NCBI RefSeq assembly: GCF_002845275.2
Contig: NZ_CP088149.1
Coordinates: 969,501-1,033,500, forward strand
Origin: Pseudomonas sp. S06B 330
GTDB lineage: Bacteria; Pseudomonadota; Gammaproteobacteria; Pseudomonadales; Pseudomonadaceae
Reading direction: 5' to 3'
DNA: 64,000 bases
Below, one piece after another: positions 1 to 8,973 of this stretch (positions are counted from its first letter, which is position 1; every line of letters begins with the position of its first letter). Under the pieces are notes generated by a model. The model saw only the letters and a list, made by a program, of their open reading frames with translations, searched no databases and was not told the origin of the DNA. Made by a program: the position numbers and the translations under genes.

Positions 1-43
1 GGCCGCCGGCGCCGCCGCCGACAATCACGATACGGTGAGTCAT
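1..43 (-). CDS. ndh: NADH dehydrogenase, type II, N-terminal fragment
   Basis: Only the first 14 codons lie in the window; the gene continues off the left edge. The reverse strand reads MTHRIVIVGGGAGG, a beta strand followed by the GxGxxG dinucleotide-binding turn of a FAD/NAD(P)H oxidoreductase. The short sequence, and the DUF3094 gene just upstream, match what I know of the Pseudomonas type II NADH:quinone oxidoreductase, a single-subunit, non-proton-pumping membrane enzyme that feeds electrons to the quinone pool. The family call is inference because the catalytic part is not visible. Confidence 0.7.
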   Translation of the reverse strand, partial: MTHRIVIVGGGAGG

Positions 44-127
44 GGAGATATCTCATAAGGTTTACGGAATTCGGGTCTCGAGTGGGCGGCCGCACAGGGC
101 GGGCGGTTCGGGCGAGCGCAAGGCAGC

Positions 128-301
128 TCATAGCACCAGGTTACTCAAGAGGCGGCTCAACAAGCCCAGGCCAATCGTCACCAGCACCACCATGCAAAGG
201 AGCAGCCACGGCCGGAAAGGCTTGCGCTCGACTTGATGCTGGGGGGCTTGCAGGTATTGATCGACACGACGTTGGTCTTCGGGATTCAGGCGGCTGGTCA
301 T
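128..301 (-). CDS. DUF3094 family small membrane protein
   Basis: A 57-residue protein read directly from the reverse strand. It starts MTSRLNPEDQRRVDQYL, has a basic stretch (QVERKPFRPW) and then one hydrophobic segment (about residues 30-50) ending at a short C-terminal tail. This is the layout of DUF3094, a Pseudomonas family of unknown function usually found beside ndh, as here, where it is about 84 bp upstream in the same orientation. The gene is shorter than many gene-calling limits. Function is unknown; co-transcription with ndh is plausible. Confidence 0.75.
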   Translation of the reverse strand: MTSRLNPEDQRRVDQYLQAPQHQVERKPFRPWLLLCMVVLVTIGLGLLSRLLSNLVL

Positions 302-469
302 GAGGGCCTCGTCAGGTAGACGCTTGTGACTGAAAAGAAGCTACACGGTTCACTGTAGTAGTTTGCCCAGGGCTCAGCGCGCAGTCACAGCGCCGTCTTA
401 ATGACGAATGATTGCGCTTTGTATCACCGCCGCCGAATTTATGCCATTACGCGTTGGCAGGGGGCCAGC

Positions 470-1099
470 TCAAAGGCTGATGCCCACGTCGAAGACAATG
501 CTGCGCCCCAGGTTGCCGCGCAGAAAATCCGGTGCGTCCGGGTGGGCAAACAGCACTCGGGCGAAGGTCGGCCCAACCAGTGACAGCGAGCGCCAGCCCT
601 GGCGCAGGTATTCGGTGGGCGGTGGGAAGTGGCTGTTGAGGTCAAGCACTTCGCGCTTGAGGCTGGCGAAGGCGATGATGTCCAGTTCGCTCAGGTCGAG
701 CCCGCGTTCCTGGTAGTTGTGGGATTTTTTGCGCAAGGTTGGCGCCAGGCGTTGCAGCAGCTCCTGGGCACTGATGCGCCGTGGCCGCGCCTCGCGGCGT
801 ACCAATTGGCTCAAGGAAAAGGCGCTGCGTCGGCGTTGCAACTCCTCGCGCCATTCATCATTGAGCCGACGGCCTTCGTCGAGAACGAAAAACACCTCGA
901 AGGCCGCGTCACGAAACAGTACATCAGGCGGCTCCTGGCCAGCAGGGCTGAAGTCTTCGCTGCGGTAAGGAATGTTCAAGCCTTGCAGCAGGCGCTGGCA
1001 GACCCAACGCTCGCGTTCCCATTTACGGGCATTGGAAAGAAACGCATTGGCTTGTTCGGCCTGAATAGTGAGCAGGCGCAAGTAGTCTGAGTCGTCCAT
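470..1099 (-). CDS. DUF1780 family protein
   Basis: About 209 residues, starting MDDSDYLRLLTIQAEQ. The family (DUF1780) is restricted to Pseudomonas and relatives and has been suggested to have a nuclease-like fold; no function is established. The sequence is soluble, with an arginine-rich centre (ELQRRRSAFSLSQLVRREARPRR) and an acidic-aromatic N-terminal helix (NARKWERERW). A start 11 codons upstream (1132) is possible, but it has no visible ribosome-binding site, and MDDSDY is the N-terminus I recall for the family. It lies in the ndh-to-coaE neighbourhood typical of Pseudomonas. Confidence 0.75.
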   Translation of the reverse strand: MDDSDYLRLLTIQAEQANAFLSNARKWERERWVCQRLLQGLNIPYRSEDFSPAGQEPPDVLFRDAAFEVFFVLDEGRRLNDEWREELQRRRSAFSLSQLVRREARPRRISAQELLQRLAPTLRKKSHNYQERGLDLSELDIIAFASLKREVLDLNSHFPPPTEYLRQGWRSLSLVGPTFARVLFAHPDAPDFLRGNLGRSIVFDVGISL

Positions 1100-1211
1100 G
1101 GGGACAAGCTTAGCGTTCAATTGTGGCTTCATGAATAAAGTCGTTGGCGGCGCTGGTCACTGTCTGCAGGTGTAGACTGCCAGCACTTCCATCGTAGAAG
1201 GGCGCAGGTCC

Positions 1212-1901
1212 GTGATTGATGCTCAAGTGCTGTCTGACCACAGCCTGACCCTGGGCTGGGTCGGTTATGTCGTGCTGCTGGTGTGGGCGGTGGCGCGGAC
1301 GCGCTGGGTTGAACTGTTCACCGACAGTCGCCGCCAGCACCTGCTGTTCGGCACGGTGTTCGCGTTGTTTGCCTTGTGGCTGGTCAGGCGCGACTTTGAC
1401 AACGGCGTGTCTTACCACTTCATCGGTATGACGGCGGTGACCTTGCTGCTGGATTGGCCGCTGGCGATTGTTGGCGGTTTGCTGGCCCAGATCGGGCTCA
1501 TATTGATGGGGCGCCAGGACCTCGCGGCCATGGGCGTCAACGGCCTGTTGTTCATCGGCCTGCCGGTGCTGGTCACCGAAGCCTGCGCCATTCTGGTCGA
1601 ACGCGCGCAGCCGAAAAACCTCTTCGTTTACATCTTCTGTTCGGGATTTTTTGCCGCAGCCTTGGCGGCACTGCTGTGCCTGCTGATCGGACTGGGCCTG
1701 TTGTGGTACGACGGGCTGTTCGTCATGCCGGAGTGGATTGAAGACTTTATCGGCTACCTGTGGCTGATCATCTTCCCCGAAGCCTTCATCAACGGCATGG
1801 TGGTCAGCGCCCTGGTAGTGTTCTGCCCGGAGTGGCTGGAGACCTTCAACCGCACCCGCTATTTGCAGGCACCGTGGAAGGACGACGACTCCGGGCGCTG
1901 A
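1212..1901 (+). CDS. CbiM-like integral membrane protein (putative ECF-type permease component)
   Basis: A 229-residue polytopic membrane protein with about six hydrophobic segments, starting at a GTG preceded by GAAGGGCGCAGG. The pattern (W-rich loops, conserved AMGVNGLLFIGLP, and IFPEAFINGM near the C-terminus) resembles the CbiM/NikM-type membrane subunits of energy-coupling-factor metal transporters, which Pseudomonas carries as a stand-alone gene at this locus. No ATPase or transmembrane partner gene is adjacent. The substrate is therefore unknown and transport is inferred from family resemblance only. It is convergent with yacG; the stops are 4 bp apart. Confidence 0.6.
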   Translation: MIDAQVLSDHSLTLGWVGYVVLLVWAVARTRWVELFTDSRRQHLLFGTVFALFALWLVRRDFDNGVSYHFIGMTAVTLLLDWPLAIVGGLLAQIGLILMGRQDLAAMGVNGLLFIGLPVLVTEACAILVERAQPKNLFVYIFCSGFFAAALAALLCLLIGLGLLWYDGLFVMPEWIEDFIGYLWLIIFPEAFINGMVVSALVVFCPEWLETFNRTRYLQAPWKDDDSGR

Positions 1902-1904
1902 GGA

Positions 1905-2111
1905 TCAATGGTGGGCGCGTGGCTCGAGCTCGCCAGAGAACAGATCGTCTTCAGCATCCGGTGCTACCGGAATCTTGTGCTCTTCAGCGGCCCAGGCCCC
2001 CAGGTCGATCAACTTGCAGCGATCGGAACAGAACGGCCGAAACGCACTGGCTTCGGTCCATTCAACAGGGGCGCCACAGGTTGGGCATTCTACGGTCATG
2101 GGTTGGCTCAT
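1905..2111 (-). CDS. yacG: DNA gyrase inhibitor YacG
   Basis: A 68-residue zinc protein. The cysteines C9, C12, C28 and C32 (CPTC ... CSDRC) form the four-Cys zinc site of the YacG family, and the acidic tail ([10 protein letters not shown]) is also typical. In E. coli YacG binds GyrB and inhibits gyrase. Its start overlaps the coaE stop (ATGA-type coupling), as in the conserved coaE-yacG order of gammaproteobacteria. Confidence 0.93.
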   Translation of the reverse strand: MSQPMTVECPTCGAPVEWTEASAFRPFCSDRCKLIDLGAWAAEEHKIPVAPDAEDDLFSGELEPRAHH

Positions 2112-2731
2112 GCTTGGCCTCCTCGCAAAGTCAGGTAAAAGTGGTGCAGGCGGTCGACCTCCGAATGCAGCCAGCTCAGGTCGCGGTCATTGACCAGCAC
2201 ATCATGGGCATGGCGCAGGCGCTCTTCGCGGCTGGCCTGGGCCTTGAGAATGGCCTGGACCTGTTCCGGGCTGGTCTGGTCGCGCAGCAGCGTGCGCTGC
2301 ACTTGCAGCTCGGTCGGGGCATCGATCACCAGCAGGCGTTGGGTGCGCTGAAACTGGCCGGATTCGACCATCAGCGGCGAAACGAACACCGCATACGGCG
2401 ACTCCGCCTTGGCCAGGTAACTGAAAATCTCCTGACCGATCAGGGGGTGCAGCAGCCCCTCCAGCCAACGCCGTTGCTCCGGATCGGCAAAGATCAGCTC
2501 GCGTAGCGCCGCACGGTTCAGTTGCCCGTCCTCCTGCAGTACACCGGCGCCGAAGCGCTCAACGATACTGGCCAGGGCCGGACGCCCGGGTTCGACCACC
2601 CAGCGCGCGGCCTGATCGGCATCGACCAGGTGCACACCCAGTTCGACAAAGCGTTGCGCCGCAGCGCTTTTGCCACTGCCGATGCCGCCGGTGAGGCCGA
2701 GAATCCAGGGAGTGAAAGCAGCGGTGGTCAT
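2108..2731 (-). CDS. coaE: Dephospho-CoA kinase
   Basis: Catalyses the last step of coenzyme A synthesis: ATP-dependent phosphorylation of dephospho-CoA at the ribose 3'-OH, in the cytosol. The P-loop [11 protein letters not shown] is at about residues 12-22, with the nearby DADQAAR motif and the lid-region arginines expected of the family. Length (207 residues) is normal. The ATG at 2731 overlaps the pilD stop (TGATG); a GTG one codon upstream is the alternative. It sits in the pilC-pilD-coaE-yacG run that is standard in Pseudomonas. Confidence 0.96.
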   Translation of the reverse strand: MTTAAFTPWILGLTGGIGSGKSAAAQRFVELGVHLVDADQAARWVVEPGRPALASIVERFGAGVLQEDGQLNRAALRELIFADPEQRRWLEGLLHPLIGQEIFSYLAKAESPYAVFVSPLMVESGQFQRTQRLLVIDAPTELQVQRTLLRDQTSPEQVQAILKAQASREERLRHAHDVLVNDRDLSWLHSEVDRLHHFYLTLRGGQA

Positions 2732-3600
2732 CACAATCCAGAGAATTTCAGGTAAGAAGTGGTTATTTGACCACCCCAGAGCAGAGCGATCCAGCCCGCG
2801 ATGGCCAGATAAGGACCAAAGGGGATCGGCGTACTGGCCTTGAGGCCTTTAACCCGCAGCATAATCAGCCCGATCACCGCCCCCAGCACCGACGACAACA
2901 GCAGCGTCAGCGGCAGAACCTGCCAACCGCCCCAGGCGCCGATCAGCGCCAGCAACTTGAAGTCGCCGTAGCCCATGCCTTCCTTGCCGGTGATGAGCTT
3001 GAACAGCCAGAACATCGACCACAGGCTCAAATAGCCGACAACCGCGCCCCACAGCGCATCCTCAAGCGGCACCAGCAACCCGAAGGCATTGACGATAAGC
3101 CCCAGCCACAACAGCGGCAGCCCCAGCACATCGGGTAACAGCCGGTGCTCGATGTCGATCAGGCTCATGGCCAGCAGGCCCCAACTGAACAACAGCACGA
3201 CGACCGTACTGCTGCTGGCCCCCAGTTGCCAGGCGACAAACACCGTCAGCGCTGCGCAGCCCAGTTCTACCAACGGATAGCGCACGCTGATGGCGCTGCG
3301 GCAACGGGAACAGCGCCCACGCAACAACAGGTAACTCACTACCGGGATGTTTTCCCAAGGGCGAATACGATGCCCGCACTGCGGGCACTGTGAAGCGGGC
3401 AGGCACAGGTTGTAACGCTCAGGCGTGGCTTCTTCGGGCAGGTCGAGCACCTCCCGCGCTTCCACCTGCCACTGGCGTTGCAGCATGATCGGCAAACGAT
3501 GCACCAGCACGTTGAGAAAACTGCCGACGACCAGCCCCAGCAGCAGGGCAAAACCCAGGTACAGCAGCGGCTGGCTGGCCAGCGTATCCATCAGGTCCAT
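2731..3600 (-). CDS. pilD: Type IV prepilin peptidase / N-methyltransferase PilD
   Basis: An inner-membrane aspartyl protease that removes the leader of type IV pilins and type II pseudopilins and methylates the new N-terminus. It has 289 residues with the N-terminal methyltransferase-type domain, whose cytoplasmic loop holds the two CxxC pairs (C72/C75 and C97/C100), followed by several membrane segments. The two catalytic aspartates are visible in [12 protein letters not shown] and in GMGYGDFK. Two bases separate it from pilC. It is likely to serve any secretion pseudopilins in the genome as well as PilA. Confidence 0.96.
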   Translation of the reverse strand: MDLMDTLASQPLLYLGFALLLGLVVGSFLNVLVHRLPIMLQRQWQVEAREVLDLPEEATPERYNLCLPASQCPQCGHRIRPWENIPVVSYLLLRGRCSRCRSAISVRYPLVELGCAALTVFVAWQLGASSSTVVVLLFSWGLLAMSLIDIEHRLLPDVLGLPLLWLGLIVNAFGLLVPLEDALWGAVVGYLSLWSMFWLFKLITGKEGMGYGDFKLLALIGAWGGWQVLPLTLLLSSVLGAVIGLIMLRVKGLKASTPIPFGPYLAIAGWIALLWGGQITTSYLKFSGL

Positions 3601-3602
3601 GT

Positions 3603-4811
3603 TCAGATCACACTACCCAGCTGAAAGATTGGCAGGTACATGGCGATCACCAGGCTGCCCACCAGCAGCCCGAGAATCAACACAATCAAAGGTTCGAGCA
3701 GGCTGGCCAGGTTGTCCAGCAAGCGCTCGACGGCGCTTTCATAATGGCTGGCGACTCTGGCGAGCATAGCGTCCAGCGTCCCGCCTGTCTCACCGATGGC
3801 GCACATCTGTTGCATCAGCCGCGGAAACAGACCGCTGCTGGCGATCGCCAAGCTCAAGGACTGGCCACTGGCGAGGTCCTTGCGCAGGCGTAGCACCGCT
3901 TGCTCATACAACGGATTGCCACAGGCACCGGCCACCGGCCCCAGCGCCTCCACCAGCGGCACTCCGGCTGCAAACGACGTCGACAAGGTGCGGGCGAAGC
4001 GGGCGAGGGCGGCATTGCTCAGCAAGTCGCCAACAATCGGCAGCTTCAAGGCCAGGCCCAAACAGCGCAGCCGAAAAGCCGCCTGACGTCGATAGGCCTG
4101 GCGCAGGCTCCAGCCAACGCCGAGCAGGCACAGCAACAACCAACCGAAGTACTGCCTCAACCAATCGGACAAACCAATCACCCGCCGCGTAAAGGCCGGC
4201 AACTCAGCGCCAAAACCACTGAACATCGCCTGAAACTGCGGCACCACCTCGAGCAGCAACAAACTGGAAACGCCCAAACCGGTCAGCAGCACAATCAGTG
4301 GATACGTCATGGCCTTCTTCAACCGAGCACGCATGGCTTGGCGCTGCTCCTGCAGATTGGCGACCTGCTCCAGCACCGTTTCCAGACTGCCCGACTGTTC
4401 ACCGGCCGCAATCAGGTTGCAGTACAGCGCATCGAAATAGCGCGGCTGCCTGCGCAAGGCATCGGCCAGAGTGCAGCCTGCGCCGATATCAGTTTTCAGC
4501 GCGCCAAGCAGGGTGGTCAGCGCCGAATTGCTGCTGCTCTGGGCAATCACCTCAAGCGCCTGCACCAGCGCCACGCCCGAGCAGATCAAACTCGCCAGTT
4601 GGCGGCTGAACTGGCTCAGCTCGCGAGTGCCCAGCGTACTCTGTCGGCGCCAGAGCCCCGCGTGTGCCCGCTCGATCCTGCCAGGGCGAATACCGCGCTT
4701 GCGTAACTCAGCGCGCAGCAGGGCAGGGCTGCGCCCGCGGCTTTCGCCACACACCAGCGCCCCTTGTGCAGAGGTCCCTTGCCAGCGGTAGCAATAGGTT
4801 TTTTCGGTCAT
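3603..4811 (-). CDS. pilC: Type IV pilus inner-membrane platform protein PilC
   Basis: A 402-residue GspF/PilC-family protein: two repeated GspF domains with three membrane segments, including a long hydrophobic stretch at 4260-4330 and a C-terminal hydrophobic end. It anchors the cytoplasmic assembly ATPase to the growing pilus. I chose the ATG at 4811 because AAGGATG lies at the right distance before it; the open frame runs 38 codons further upstream without a better start. The assembly ATPase gene pilB, which normally sits between pilA and pilC in Pseudomonas, is not present. Confidence 0.93.
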   Translation of the reverse strand: MTEKTYCYRWQGTSAQGALVCGESRGRSPALLRAELRKRGIRPGRIERAHAGLWRRQSTLGTRELSQFSRQLASLICSGVALVQALEVIAQSSSNSALTTLLGALKTDIGAGCTLADALRRQPRYFDALYCNLIAAGEQSGSLETVLEQVANLQEQRQAMRARLKKAMTYPLIVLLTGLGVSSLLLLEVVPQFQAMFSGFGAELPAFTRRVIGLSDWLRQYFGWLLLCLLGVGWSLRQAYRRQAAFRLRCLGLALKLPIVGDLLSNAALARFARTLSTSFAAGVPLVEALGPVAGACGNPLYEQAVLRLRKDLASGQSLSLAIASSGLFPRLMQQMCAIGETGGTLDAMLARVASHYESAVERLLDNLASLLEPLIVLILGLLVGSLVIAMYLPIFQLGSVI

Positions 4812-5031
4812 CGCGACATCCTTGTGGCGTGGCCCGCACAAACCCCGAAACAGCTTCGTGGCTGGTGCAGCGAGCAGAGGTGCCCGCCGCTCACTAGAGT
4901 AGTCGAGCGAGCATGGCCGAATCACAGGCGCAGGGTGACAAAAGGTGTCTATTCGGGCCTACTGGCGCGCCTGTTCGCAGCCACACCAGGTGCGCTGCCG
5001 ACACGAACCGATTTTGCGAGGGAGAACGTCC

Positions 5032-5460
5032 ATGAAAGGGCAACGCGGCATTACCTTGATTGAACTGATGATCGTGGTTGCGATCATTGGCATCCTGGCG
5101 ACCATCGCCTTACCCCTGTACACCAACCACCAGGTGCGAACCAAAGCGACCGCCGCGCTGGTTGAAATATCCGCGCTGAAAACCCCGTTCGACCTGCGCC
5201 TGAACGAAGGCAAAGACGTCACCGACGTCGCCGCCCTGGGAGGCCAGGCCAGCACCAGCAACTGCGCCATCACCGCCACCGGCACAGCGGCTACTGGCGT
5301 TGGCAGCATCGTCTGCACCCTGGCCGACGCCCCGGCCATCGCTCAGGGCAAAACCCTCACCCTGACCCGTTCGACCACGGGGTGGGCATGCACCAGCGAC
5401 CTCAGCGAAGACCTCGCCCCAGCCGGTTGCAAGGCCGCCGAAAGTGCTGCTGCGCAGTGA
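5032..5460 (+). CDS. pilA: Type IV major pilin PilA
   Basis: A 142-residue prepilin with a short basic leader, MKGQRG, followed by [20 protein letters not shown], the hydrophobic assembly helix with the conserved Glu at +5. It lacks the usual Phe at +1 and has Ile instead. Paired cysteines near the C-terminus ([14 protein letters not shown]) would form the disulfide-bounded D-loop. The ATG is preceded by GAGGGAGAACGTCC. It is divergent from pilC, with about 220 bp between them. PilD (2731-3600) is the expected processing enzyme. Confidence 0.9.
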   Translation: MKGQRGITLIELMIVVAIIGILATIALPLYTNHQVRTKATAALVEISALKTPFDLRLNEGKDVTDVAALGGQASTSNCAITATGTAATGVGSIVCTLADAPAIAQGKTLTLTRSTTGWACTSDLSEDLAPAGCKAAESAAAQ

Positions 5461-5523
5461 GCAATAGCTGTTATTAAACAGTGAATTGCGTAAGCGATCC
5501 GGCAGTGGTAGCGTTGACGCCAC

Positions 5524-5599
5524 GCCGGTGTAGCTCAGTCGGTAGAGCAGCGCACTCGTAACGCGAAGGTCGCAGGTTCGATTCCTGTCTCCGGCACCA
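5524..5599 (+). tRNA. tRNA-Thr(CGT)
   Basis: The cloverleaf can be folded by eye: acceptor GCCGGTG/CTCCGGC, D stem GCTC/GAGC, anticodon loop CTCGTAA with anticodon CGT, T stem GCAGG/CCTGT with loop TTCGATT, and an encoded CCA. It closely resembles the E. coli threonine tRNA with this anticodon. Two apparent non-Watson-Crick positions (6:67 in the acceptor and 31:39 in the anticodon stem) are visible. Its 3' end abuts an integrase gene, so it is the probable insertion site of the downstream island. Confidence 0.95.
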
Positions 5600-5643
5600 C
5601 ATCCAGCTCCACTGCATTCCGCTGAATGCTTTGGAAGCCCTCT

Positions 5644-5668
5644 AAACCGGCCTTCTGGCCGGTTTTTT
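5644..5668 (+). terminator. Rho-independent terminator after tRNA-Thr
   Basis: AAACCGGCC, loop TTCT, then GGCCGGTTTTTT: a perfect GC-rich stem followed by a T run, 45 bp after the tRNA. A similar hairpin recurs in inverted orientation at 9341-9360 next to a degenerate tRNA tail. Confidence 0.85.
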
Positions 5669-5763
5669 GTTTCCACGACCCTTCGTCGGGAACCAACAAA
5701 ATCCCCAATAACCGGGGGTATTTTTGGGGTACAGCGTCTTTCCTGAATGGAGAACGTACCCCT

Positions 5764-7092
5764 ATGCCACGCCTAGCCATTCCGCTCAGCGACCTCAAAT
5801 GCCGCACGGCCAAACCGCGTGATCGCGCCTACAAACTGTTCGACGGCGGGGGTATGTACCTGTACGTCACGCCCTGTGGCTCGAAGACTTGGCGGCTGCG
5901 GTATTTCAAACCCAGTGGCAAGGAAGGCACGCTGATCATCGGCAAGTACCCCATCGTTTCGTTGGCCGTCGCGAGGACCAAGCGTGATGAGGCCAAGGCT
6001 TTGTTGCTCGACAACCTTGATCCGATGGAAGAAAAGCAGAAGGCCAAGATCGCTGCCCAGCGTGCGAGTCTTCTGTTTGAAACCGTCGCTTTGGAGTGGC
6101 ACGTCGAAATGTCCCGGCGCTGGACTGAGGGCCATGCCAAGACGGTGCTGAGCAGGTTGCGCACCCATGTGTTTCCACTGATTGGTCAGCGGCCTATCGC
6201 TGAGCTCGACACCCATGATCTGCTTGAGGTCACCCAGCGAGTCAAAGATCGCGGCACGATGGATGTTGCGCTGCGTGTGCAGAACTACCTATCTACGATC
6301 ATGCGGGGCGCTAAGCGAGCGCGACAGATCACTCAAAATCCGGCGCTCGATCTGGCTGGCTCGATTCAGGCGCCGCGTACCGTGCACCGTCCTGCGCTCT
6401 CGCTGAACCGCCTTCCTGAATTGTTGAGCCGAATCGACAACTACACCGGTCGCGAGCTGACCCGGCTCGCAGTGCTGCTGACGCTGCATGTATTCGTGCG
6501 CTCCAGCGAACTGCGCTTCGCGCGGTGGGATGAATTCGACCTGCAACGGGCGATGTGGGAGATCCCCGATACCCGTAAGCCGATTGAAGGTGTCCGCTAT
6601 TCCACACGCGGGACCAAGATGAGTGGGGACATTCAGATAGTGCCGCTGTCGCCTCAAGTCATCGAAATCCTTGAACGGCTACGCAGCTTGAATCGGTTCT
6701 CTGAACTGGTGTTGCCCGGTGATCACAGGTACTGGAAACCCTTGTCGGAGAATACGGTTAACCAGGTGCTGCGCAATATGGGGTACGACACCACCAAGGA
6801 CATCTGCGGGCATGGTTTCAGGACCATGGCTTGTAGTGCCTTGCTCGAATCAGGGCTGTGGACGGACGCGGCGATTGAGCGGCAGATGAGTCATCAGGAA
6901 CGTAACCGCGTGCGCGCTGCGTACATCCATAAGGCCCAATTTTTGGAGCAGCGTCGGTTGATCATGGCTTGGTGGAGTAATTACATCGATGCCAACAGGT
7001 CGGGCCATGTCACTCCGCATGAGTTTGCCCATCCGGTAGGCGATAATGTCACAGCCTTGCCAAATGGCCATGGCGCATTCAATCGTGGGTGA
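5764..7092 (+). CDS. P4-type tyrosine integrase (DUF4102 N-terminus)
   Basis: A site-specific recombinase of 442 residues. The N-terminal DUF4102-type arm-binding domain (about residues 1-90, with the GGGMYLYVTPCGSKTWRLRY signature) precedes a core-binding domain and the catalytic domain. Catalytic residues are visible: R246 (HVFVRSSELRF), H350 and R353 (HGFRTMA), H377 (MSHQE) and nucleophile Y387. The ATG at 5764 follows GGAG about 12 bases upstream; the open frame extends further upstream into non-coding sequence. It reads away from the tRNA-Thr 3' end, the classic P4-like island arrangement, so it probably integrated the island at that tRNA. Confidence 0.93.
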   Translation: MPRLAIPLSDLKCRTAKPRDRAYKLFDGGGMYLYVTPCGSKTWRLRYFKPSGKEGTLIIGKYPIVSLAVARTKRDEAKALLLDNLDPMEEKQKAKIAAQRASLLFETVALEWHVEMSRRWTEGHAKTVLSRLRTHVFPLIGQRPIAELDTHDLLEVTQRVKDRGTMDVALRVQNYLSTIMRGAKRARQITQNPALDLAGSIQAPRTVHRPALSLNRLPELLSRIDNYTGRELTRLAVLLTLHVFVRSSELRFARWDEFDLQRAMWEIPDTRKPIEGVRYSTRGTKMSGDIQIVPLSPQVIEILERLRSLNRFSELVLPGDHRYWKPLSENTVNQVLRNMGYDTTKDICGHGFRTMACSALLESGLWTDAAIERQMSHQERNRVRAAYIHKAQFLEQRRLIMAWWSNYIDANRSGHVTPHEFAHPVGDNVTALPNGHGAFNRG

Positions 7093-7128
7093 GCCTGCAA
7101 GATCGGCGCTGGCTGCTCTTTCACGCGG

Positions 7129-7171
7129 GTCCATCCAAGCAGGGCTGCAAAGCCGCCCTGTTTGGATGGAC
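7129..7171 (+). terminator. Strong hairpin after the P4-type integrase
   Basis: GTCCATCCAAGCAGGGC pairs with GCCCTGTTTGGATGGAC across a short loop, about 35 bp after the integrase stop. There is no clean T run (CCTCACTTTG follows), so termination is inferred from the stem and position. Confidence 0.6.
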
Positions 7172-7992
7172 CTCACTTTGAAGAGCTAAAAGCCACGATG
7201 TTGTCCAGGATTTACCACGGAATTCCACCGGTGGATAACCGCATTTCACGTCCTCAATAGCGCCGAATTTCGATCCTTGACCGGGTTTATCCACAGGCGT
7301 AGAACTGGCCGTGCAAGCGCTGTCGATGACAGCACCCCAGGTGACCCGAACCTTAAAGGTCACGCCGCTCTCGCGGTGGTTCTCCCCCCCAAATGGCGAT
7401 TCGCGTCCGGCAGCTCGCCCGGTCACCTCCCCGGTGATGGATGCCTACTTCAGATCATGGTCCTCGTGCGCCAGGCAATACCTCCTACTTCGCTGCCCTG
7501 CAGCAACCTATCCGCTTGGCCGAATCTTGCGCCAACCTGCGCCCGTCTCTTTCACTGGAAAGAGACGGGCTCTCCTGACACTGCTGCAGCCCTCATCGCT
7601 CCTGGCTTTGCGGCTACTCCACTCGTGACAATCGGCGTGACAAACGCCGATGTCACCAGCAACAGCGCTGTAGATGATGGTGCCGCAGGCCAAGGAGGGA
7701 CTGCACCTGACTGACAGTCAGGCATGCCCCGGTCATCGCATTGCTGCTTGCACCTGGCTCAGGATCTCGCGCAATGGTCTCGTCAGCCAATGCAGCCTCC
7801 ACCCGCCCACCGGTAACGGTGCTCAGGAGGCCGGATCATGAGATGCCCTTGCTCCCGGACGTAAGGAGCCGCCAGTCCCGCGTTAGAGGACATCCCCACA
7901 GGTCGCAGGGGCCTTGATCCCTGATAACACTCAGCATTCTTGGCGGGATGACGTGGGGCGAGGGTCGGAGAACGGCAGATGAGGTGACCGAT
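7172..7992. other. Hairpin-rich stretch without a supported gene
   Basis: About 820 bp with only weak overlapping open frames on both strands and no convincing protein. It contains two strong inverted repeats: 7541-7570 (GCCCGTCTCTTTC, 4-base loop, GAAAGAGACGGGC) and 7624-7657 (GTGACA-ATCGGCGT, short loop, ACGCCGAT-GTCAC). A shorter one (CTGACTGACAGTCAG) is near 7709. The region precedes the second recombinase, so recombination-site, transfer-origin or RNA functions are possible but unproven. Confidence 0.5.
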
Positions 7993-8973
7993 ATGGCATT
8001 GATGGGTAGACGCGATGGTCGTAATTTCGACTACGGCAGGCAATTAAGCTACGCAGGGCCGCAGGCACTGAAAGACATGTTCGGCGGTGGCCACTACGGT
8101 ACGGTCAAGGCGCACAGTGGTCGATGGCAGGCATTCGTGAAGTGGTGCCGCTCCGAAAAAGGGCCAGGTATCAATGATGCGCGGCGGATTGATCGGAAAG
8201 TGTTGGCCGACTACGCGGCATATCTGCGCGACGTGGTTGGGCGCGGTGACCTCGCCGTCAGCACCGCACAAAATCGGCTATCCAGCGTTAACAGGACCAT
8301 GGCGGCGCTTCGCGGTGATCAGCATGTGAAACTTCCAAGTCCGAGTAAGGCGTTGGGTATGCAGCGGAGCGGAGTTCGCAACTCGGTGCCGCAAGGCCAA
8401 GACCGCGAACAGGTTAAACAGATCGTCGATGCGCTTTGCCGCCATCATCAGCTAAGGGCTGCCGCGATCATTCTGTTGGCGCGAACCACCGGTATGCGCT
8501 TGCGTGAGGCCATCTTGGCTGATCTGCCACGGCTGAGCCGTGAGGCTGAAGACCTAGGCAGGATCAACATTCAGGACGGCACCAAAGGTGGCCGCGCTGG
8601 AGCGTCGGCGCCACGTTGGATTGCGGTGGACGACCATATGCGAGGTGCACTTGAGTTTGCACTGCAAGTGTCGCCTGGGGGTAGCCGCAACCTGATTGCG
8701 CCACACGAAAGCTACCTGAATCTTCTGCGAGAAATCATTCGCCCTGCGCGGGAAATCCTGCATTCACACGATCTCAAAGGCTTCCATGAGCTACGGTCGG
8801 CGTACGCCTGTGAGCGCTATGAGCAAATCACACAGCACCACGCACCTATCAATGGCGGCCACTGTCACCAGTTAGAAAGGAACCTTGATCGTGAAGCCCG
8901 GAGGCAAATCAGCTACGAGCTGGGGCACGCTCGGATCGATGTGGTCGCTGCCTACATTGGAGGATGCACATGA
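7993..8973 (+). CDS. Second tyrosine recombinase (integrase-domain protein)
   Basis: A 326-residue protein of the 'integrase domain-containing' type found in Pseudomonas islands, unrelated in its N-terminus to the P4-type enzyme upstream. The core-binding region is about 30-130, and the catalytic domain has R169 (TGMRLREA), K198 (TKGG), H265 and R268 (FHELRSA), H312 (ELGHARIDV) and nucleophile Y321 (AAYIGG). The ATG at 7993 follows GAGGTG at a good distance; an in-frame start further up (7948) has no site. The next gene starts on its stop codon (ATGA overlap). Confidence 0.85.
   Translation: MALMGRRDGRNFDYGRQLSYAGPQALKDMFGGGHYGTVKAHSGRWQAFVKWCRSEKGPGINDARRIDRKVLADYAAYLRDVVGRGDLAVSTAQNRLSSVNRTMAALRGDQHVKLPSPSKALGMQRSGVRNSVPQGQDREQVKQIVDALCRHHQLRAAAIILLARTTGMRLREAILADLPRLSREAEDLGRINIQDGTKGGRAGASAPRWIAVDDHMRGALEFALQVSPGGSRNLIAPHESYLNLLREIIRPAREILHSHDLKGFHELRSAYACERYEQITQHHAPINGGHCHQLERNLDREARRQISYELGHARIDVVAAYIGGCT

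Noticed and set aside
4965-4990. Sigma-54-like promoter for pilA (TGGCGCGCCTGTTCGCA)
   Set aside because: Spacing between GG and GC is 11 rather than 10 bases, so I do not claim it.
7541-7660. Possible CRISPR repeats (several hairpins close together)
   Set aside because: The hairpins differ in sequence and there is no regular repeat-spacer pattern anywhere in the window.
7277-7714. 145-codon plus-strand frame after the P4-type integrase
   Set aside because: It runs across two strong inverted repeats, has no ribosome-binding site and no protein-like pattern; treated as non-coding.
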